Source: an uncultured Rhodoplanes sp. (lineage in GTDB: Bacteria; Pseudomonadota; Alphaproteobacteria; Rhizobiales; Xanthobacteraceae). Taken from it: a stretch of 7,368 nt of DNA. A program made the translations under genes and the position numbers. Of this stretch, positions 6,218-7,368 are shown one piece after another. Within the stretch, counting starts at the first letter, position 1. Each line of letters starts with the position of its first letter. The notes beneath the pieces were generated by a model, which saw only the letters and a program-made list of their open reading frames with translations, had not been told where the DNA came from and searched no databases. The DNA lies in assembly GCA_936924235.1 (NCBI GenBank), contig CAKZHN010000313.1, positions 1-7,368 on the forward strand. Reading direction: 5' to 3'.

Positions 6218-6312
6218 CCGGTTTCTGCATTACTTTCAAGTGCAAGTAACCGGAACGCGGGCCACTAGCAGCGGCCGACGGCTATTGCTGTCGTCCTGCC
6301 AAACGCTCCGCC

Positions 6313-6341
6313 GTCATCGCCGGGCTTGACCCGGCGATCCA
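6313..6341 (-). repeat. REP-like palindrome, version B, copy 2
   Basis: These 29 nt are identical to 1242-1270. The hairpin arms are ATCGCCGGG (6316-6324) and CCCGGCGAT (6330-6338). It forms a head-to-head pair with version A at 6371-6399 across a 29-nt spacer (6342-6370). The pair sits in the 209-nt gap between paralogue 4 and the dehydrogenase; in the rest of that gap (6218-6312) I see only a weak hairpin just after the stop codon. Confidence 0.85.
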
Positions 6342-6370
6342 TCTTCTTTTCATAAGACAGGCAAGACAGA

Positions 6371-6399
6371 TGGACCCCCGGGTCAAGCCCGGGGGTGAC
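6371..6399 (+). repeat. REP-like palindrome, version A, copy 3
   Basis: This third identical copy of the 29-nt version A ends 27 nt before the ATG at 6427. The ATG at 6370 and the repeat are in frame with the dehydrogenase with no stop between, so automatic gene calling could add 19 false residues (beginning MDPRVKPGGD) to that protein. Confidence 0.85.
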
Positions 6400-6426
6400 A
6401 CCGAATTCGCGGAGCGAGTAAAGCAC

Positions 6427-7341
6427 ATGCCGGGAATCGTCCAGGACAAAGTCGCCATCGTCACCGGCGCGGGCCGCGGCATCGGCCGCGCCATCGCGCT
6501 TCTGCTGGCCGAGGAGGGCGCCAAGGTCGTCGTCAACGACATCGGCGTGGCGCTGGACGGCTCGGGCAGCGATGCCGGCCCGGCCCAGGAGGTCGTCAAT
6601 GAGATCAAGAAGAAGGGCGGTGCGGCGATCGCCTCGACCGTCTCGATCGGCGACCCCGCCAATGCCGACAAGATCGTCGCCTCGACGCTCGAGACATTCG
6701 GCCGCGTCGACATCCTGGTGAACAACGCCGGCATCCTGCGCGACAAGATCTTCCACCGCATGAGCTGGTCGGACTGGTCCGACGTGATCTCGGTCCACCT
6801 GCACGGCTCGTTCGCCATGAGCCGCGCCTGCGCTACGCATTTCCGGGAGCAGAACTCGGGCTCGATGATCCACATGACCTCGACCTCGGGCCTGATCGGC
6901 AATTTCGGCCAGGCCAACTACATGGCGGCCAAGATGGGCATCGTCGGCCTGTCCCGCGGCATCGCGCTGGATATGCAGCGTTTCAACATCCGCTCCAACG
7001 CGATCGCGCCGTTCGCCTGGGGCCGCATGATCGGCTCGATCCCGACCGAGACTGACGCCGAGAAGGAGCGCGTCGCGCGGCTGCAGCAGATGACGCCGGA
7101 GAAGATCGCACCGCTGGTGGTCTATCTCGGCTCCGACAAGGCCGCCGGTATCTCCGGGCAGATATTCTCGGTGCGCAACAACGAGATCTTCCTGTTCAAC
7201 CAGACCCGGCCGATCCGCTCGATCCACCGCTCCGAGGGCTGGACGCCGGAAAAGATCGACGCGCAGCTCAAGGGCGCGTTCGGTCCGTCGTTCACACCGC
7301 TCGACCGCTCGGGAGAAGTGTTCGCCTGGGACCCGATTTAA
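6427..7341 (+). CDS. SDR dehydrogenase, MFE-2-like (3R)-hydroxyacyl-CoA type
   Basis: This 304-aa short-chain dehydrogenase has the cofactor loop TGAGRGIG (13-20), NDIG (37-40) whose Asp38 favours NAD over NADP, NNAG (99-102), and the catalytic set S152, Y165 and K169 in TSTSGLIGNFGQANYMAAK. The motifs NNAGILRDK, HLHGSF and GNFGQANY closely follow the dehydrogenase domain of peroxisomal multifunctional enzyme 2 (HSD17B4), which oxidises (3R)-hydroxyacyl-CoA to 3-ketoacyl-CoA. His124 stands where many SDRs have the NxxG Asn, as in that subfamily. There is no hydratase or SCP2 domain, and the length fits the dehydrogenase domain alone. The ATG at 6427 is chosen because the family starts a few residues before the first strand and the in-frame upstream ATG lies at the REP repeat; GGAG at 6411-6414 is a loose ribosome binding site. 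Role is probably beta-oxidation of a CoA-bound acid, perhaps linked to the imported compound. The substrate is not shown by sequence, and the link to the MetE-like genes is by position only. Confidence 0.88.
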   Translation: MPGIVQDKVAIVTGAGRGIGRAIALLLAEEGAKVVVNDIGVALDGSGSDAGPAQEVVNEIKKKGGAAIASTVSIGDPANADKIVASTLETFGRVDILVNNAGILRDKIFHRMSWSDWSDVISVHLHGSFAMSRACATHFREQNSGSMIHMTSTSGLIGNFGQANYMAAKMGIVGLSRGIALDMQRFNIRSNAIAPFAWGRMIGSIPTETDAEKERVARLQQMTPEKIAPLVVYLGSDKAAGISGQIFSVRNNEIFLFNQTRPIRSIHRSEGWTPEKIDAQLKGAFGPSFTPLDRSGEVFAWDPI

Positions 7342-7348
7342 CACACGC

Positions 7349-7368
7349 TGTCATTCCGGGGCGCGCCG
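7349..7368. repeat. Start of another palindromic repeat, cut by window edge
   Basis: Just after the dehydrogenase stop, the sequence TGTCATTCCGGGG followed by the 8-nt palindrome GGCGCGCC (7360-7367) resembles the opening of a dispersed intergenic repeat common in Bradyrhizobium-like genomes. The second half, which would prove the fold, is outside the window. Confidence 0.4.

Noticed and set aside
6218..6253. Possible terminator after paralogue 4
   Set aside because: The ends pair (CCGGTT with AACCGG) and there is a tiny inner ACTT/AAGT hairpin, but the middle is poorly paired and no T-run follows, so it is too weak to call.
6370..6426. 19-residue N-terminal extension of the dehydrogenase
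   Set aside because: It is translated from the REP repeat, and the SDR fold begins only a few residues after the ATG at 6427.
6265..7344. 359-aa minus-strand open frame opposite the dehydrogenase
   Set aside because: The sense strand has a complete SDR with all catalytic motifs. The antisense frame starts in a gap, runs through the REP pair and has no recognisable motif.

Overview
The window looks like chromosomal DNA of a high-GC alphaproteobacterium, most likely Bradyrhizobium, Rhodopseudomonas or a near relative. The reasons are the strong G/C bias at third codon positions, the AGGAGG-type ribosome binding sites, and the intergenic palindromes whose spurious translation reads MDPRVKPGGD or MDRRVKPGDD, which are common in that group. 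The taxonomic call is inference; no rRNA or tRNA is present.

All six genes I accept are on the plus strand. Four are full-length paralogues (368, 368, 369 and 368 aa) of the stand-alone catalytic domain of cobalamin-independent methionine synthase (MetE C-terminal / YxjG-like family): 95-1201, 1383-2489, 2503-3612 and 5111-6217. Each keeps the zinc-binding set His-x-Cys ... Glu ... Cys and the glycine/acid motifs that shape the thiol pocket in MetE. Genes 2 and 3 lie 13 nt apart and are followed after 41 nt by a LivK-type periplasmic substrate-binding protein (3654-4925) with a clear signal peptide and the best ribosome binding site in the window. The fourth paralogue follows it. The last gene (6427-7341) is an NAD-type short-chain dehydrogenase closely resembling the (3R)-hydroxyacyl-CoA dehydrogenase domain of multifunctional enzyme 2.

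The intergenic gaps (181, 185 and 209 nt, plus the left edge) are largely filled by palindromic elements. A 29-nt REP-like hairpin occurs in two versions that differ only by two compensated base pairs. In two gaps the versions form head-to-head pairs, and a single copy lies at the left edge. The gap before the fourth paralogue carries a different element of about 134 bp that folds on paper into a closed cloverleaf: an outer stem with three hairpins.

How the genes work together is inference. A plausible reading is uptake of a small organic compound through the binding protein, transfer of a methyl or other alkyl group to a thiol by a set of diverged zinc enzymes, and oxidation of a hydroxy-acyl intermediate by the dehydrogenase. 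Nothing in the sequence identifies the substrate or the methyl donor. No MetE N-terminal domain, transporter permease or ATPase, corrinoid protein or regulator gene is visible here.
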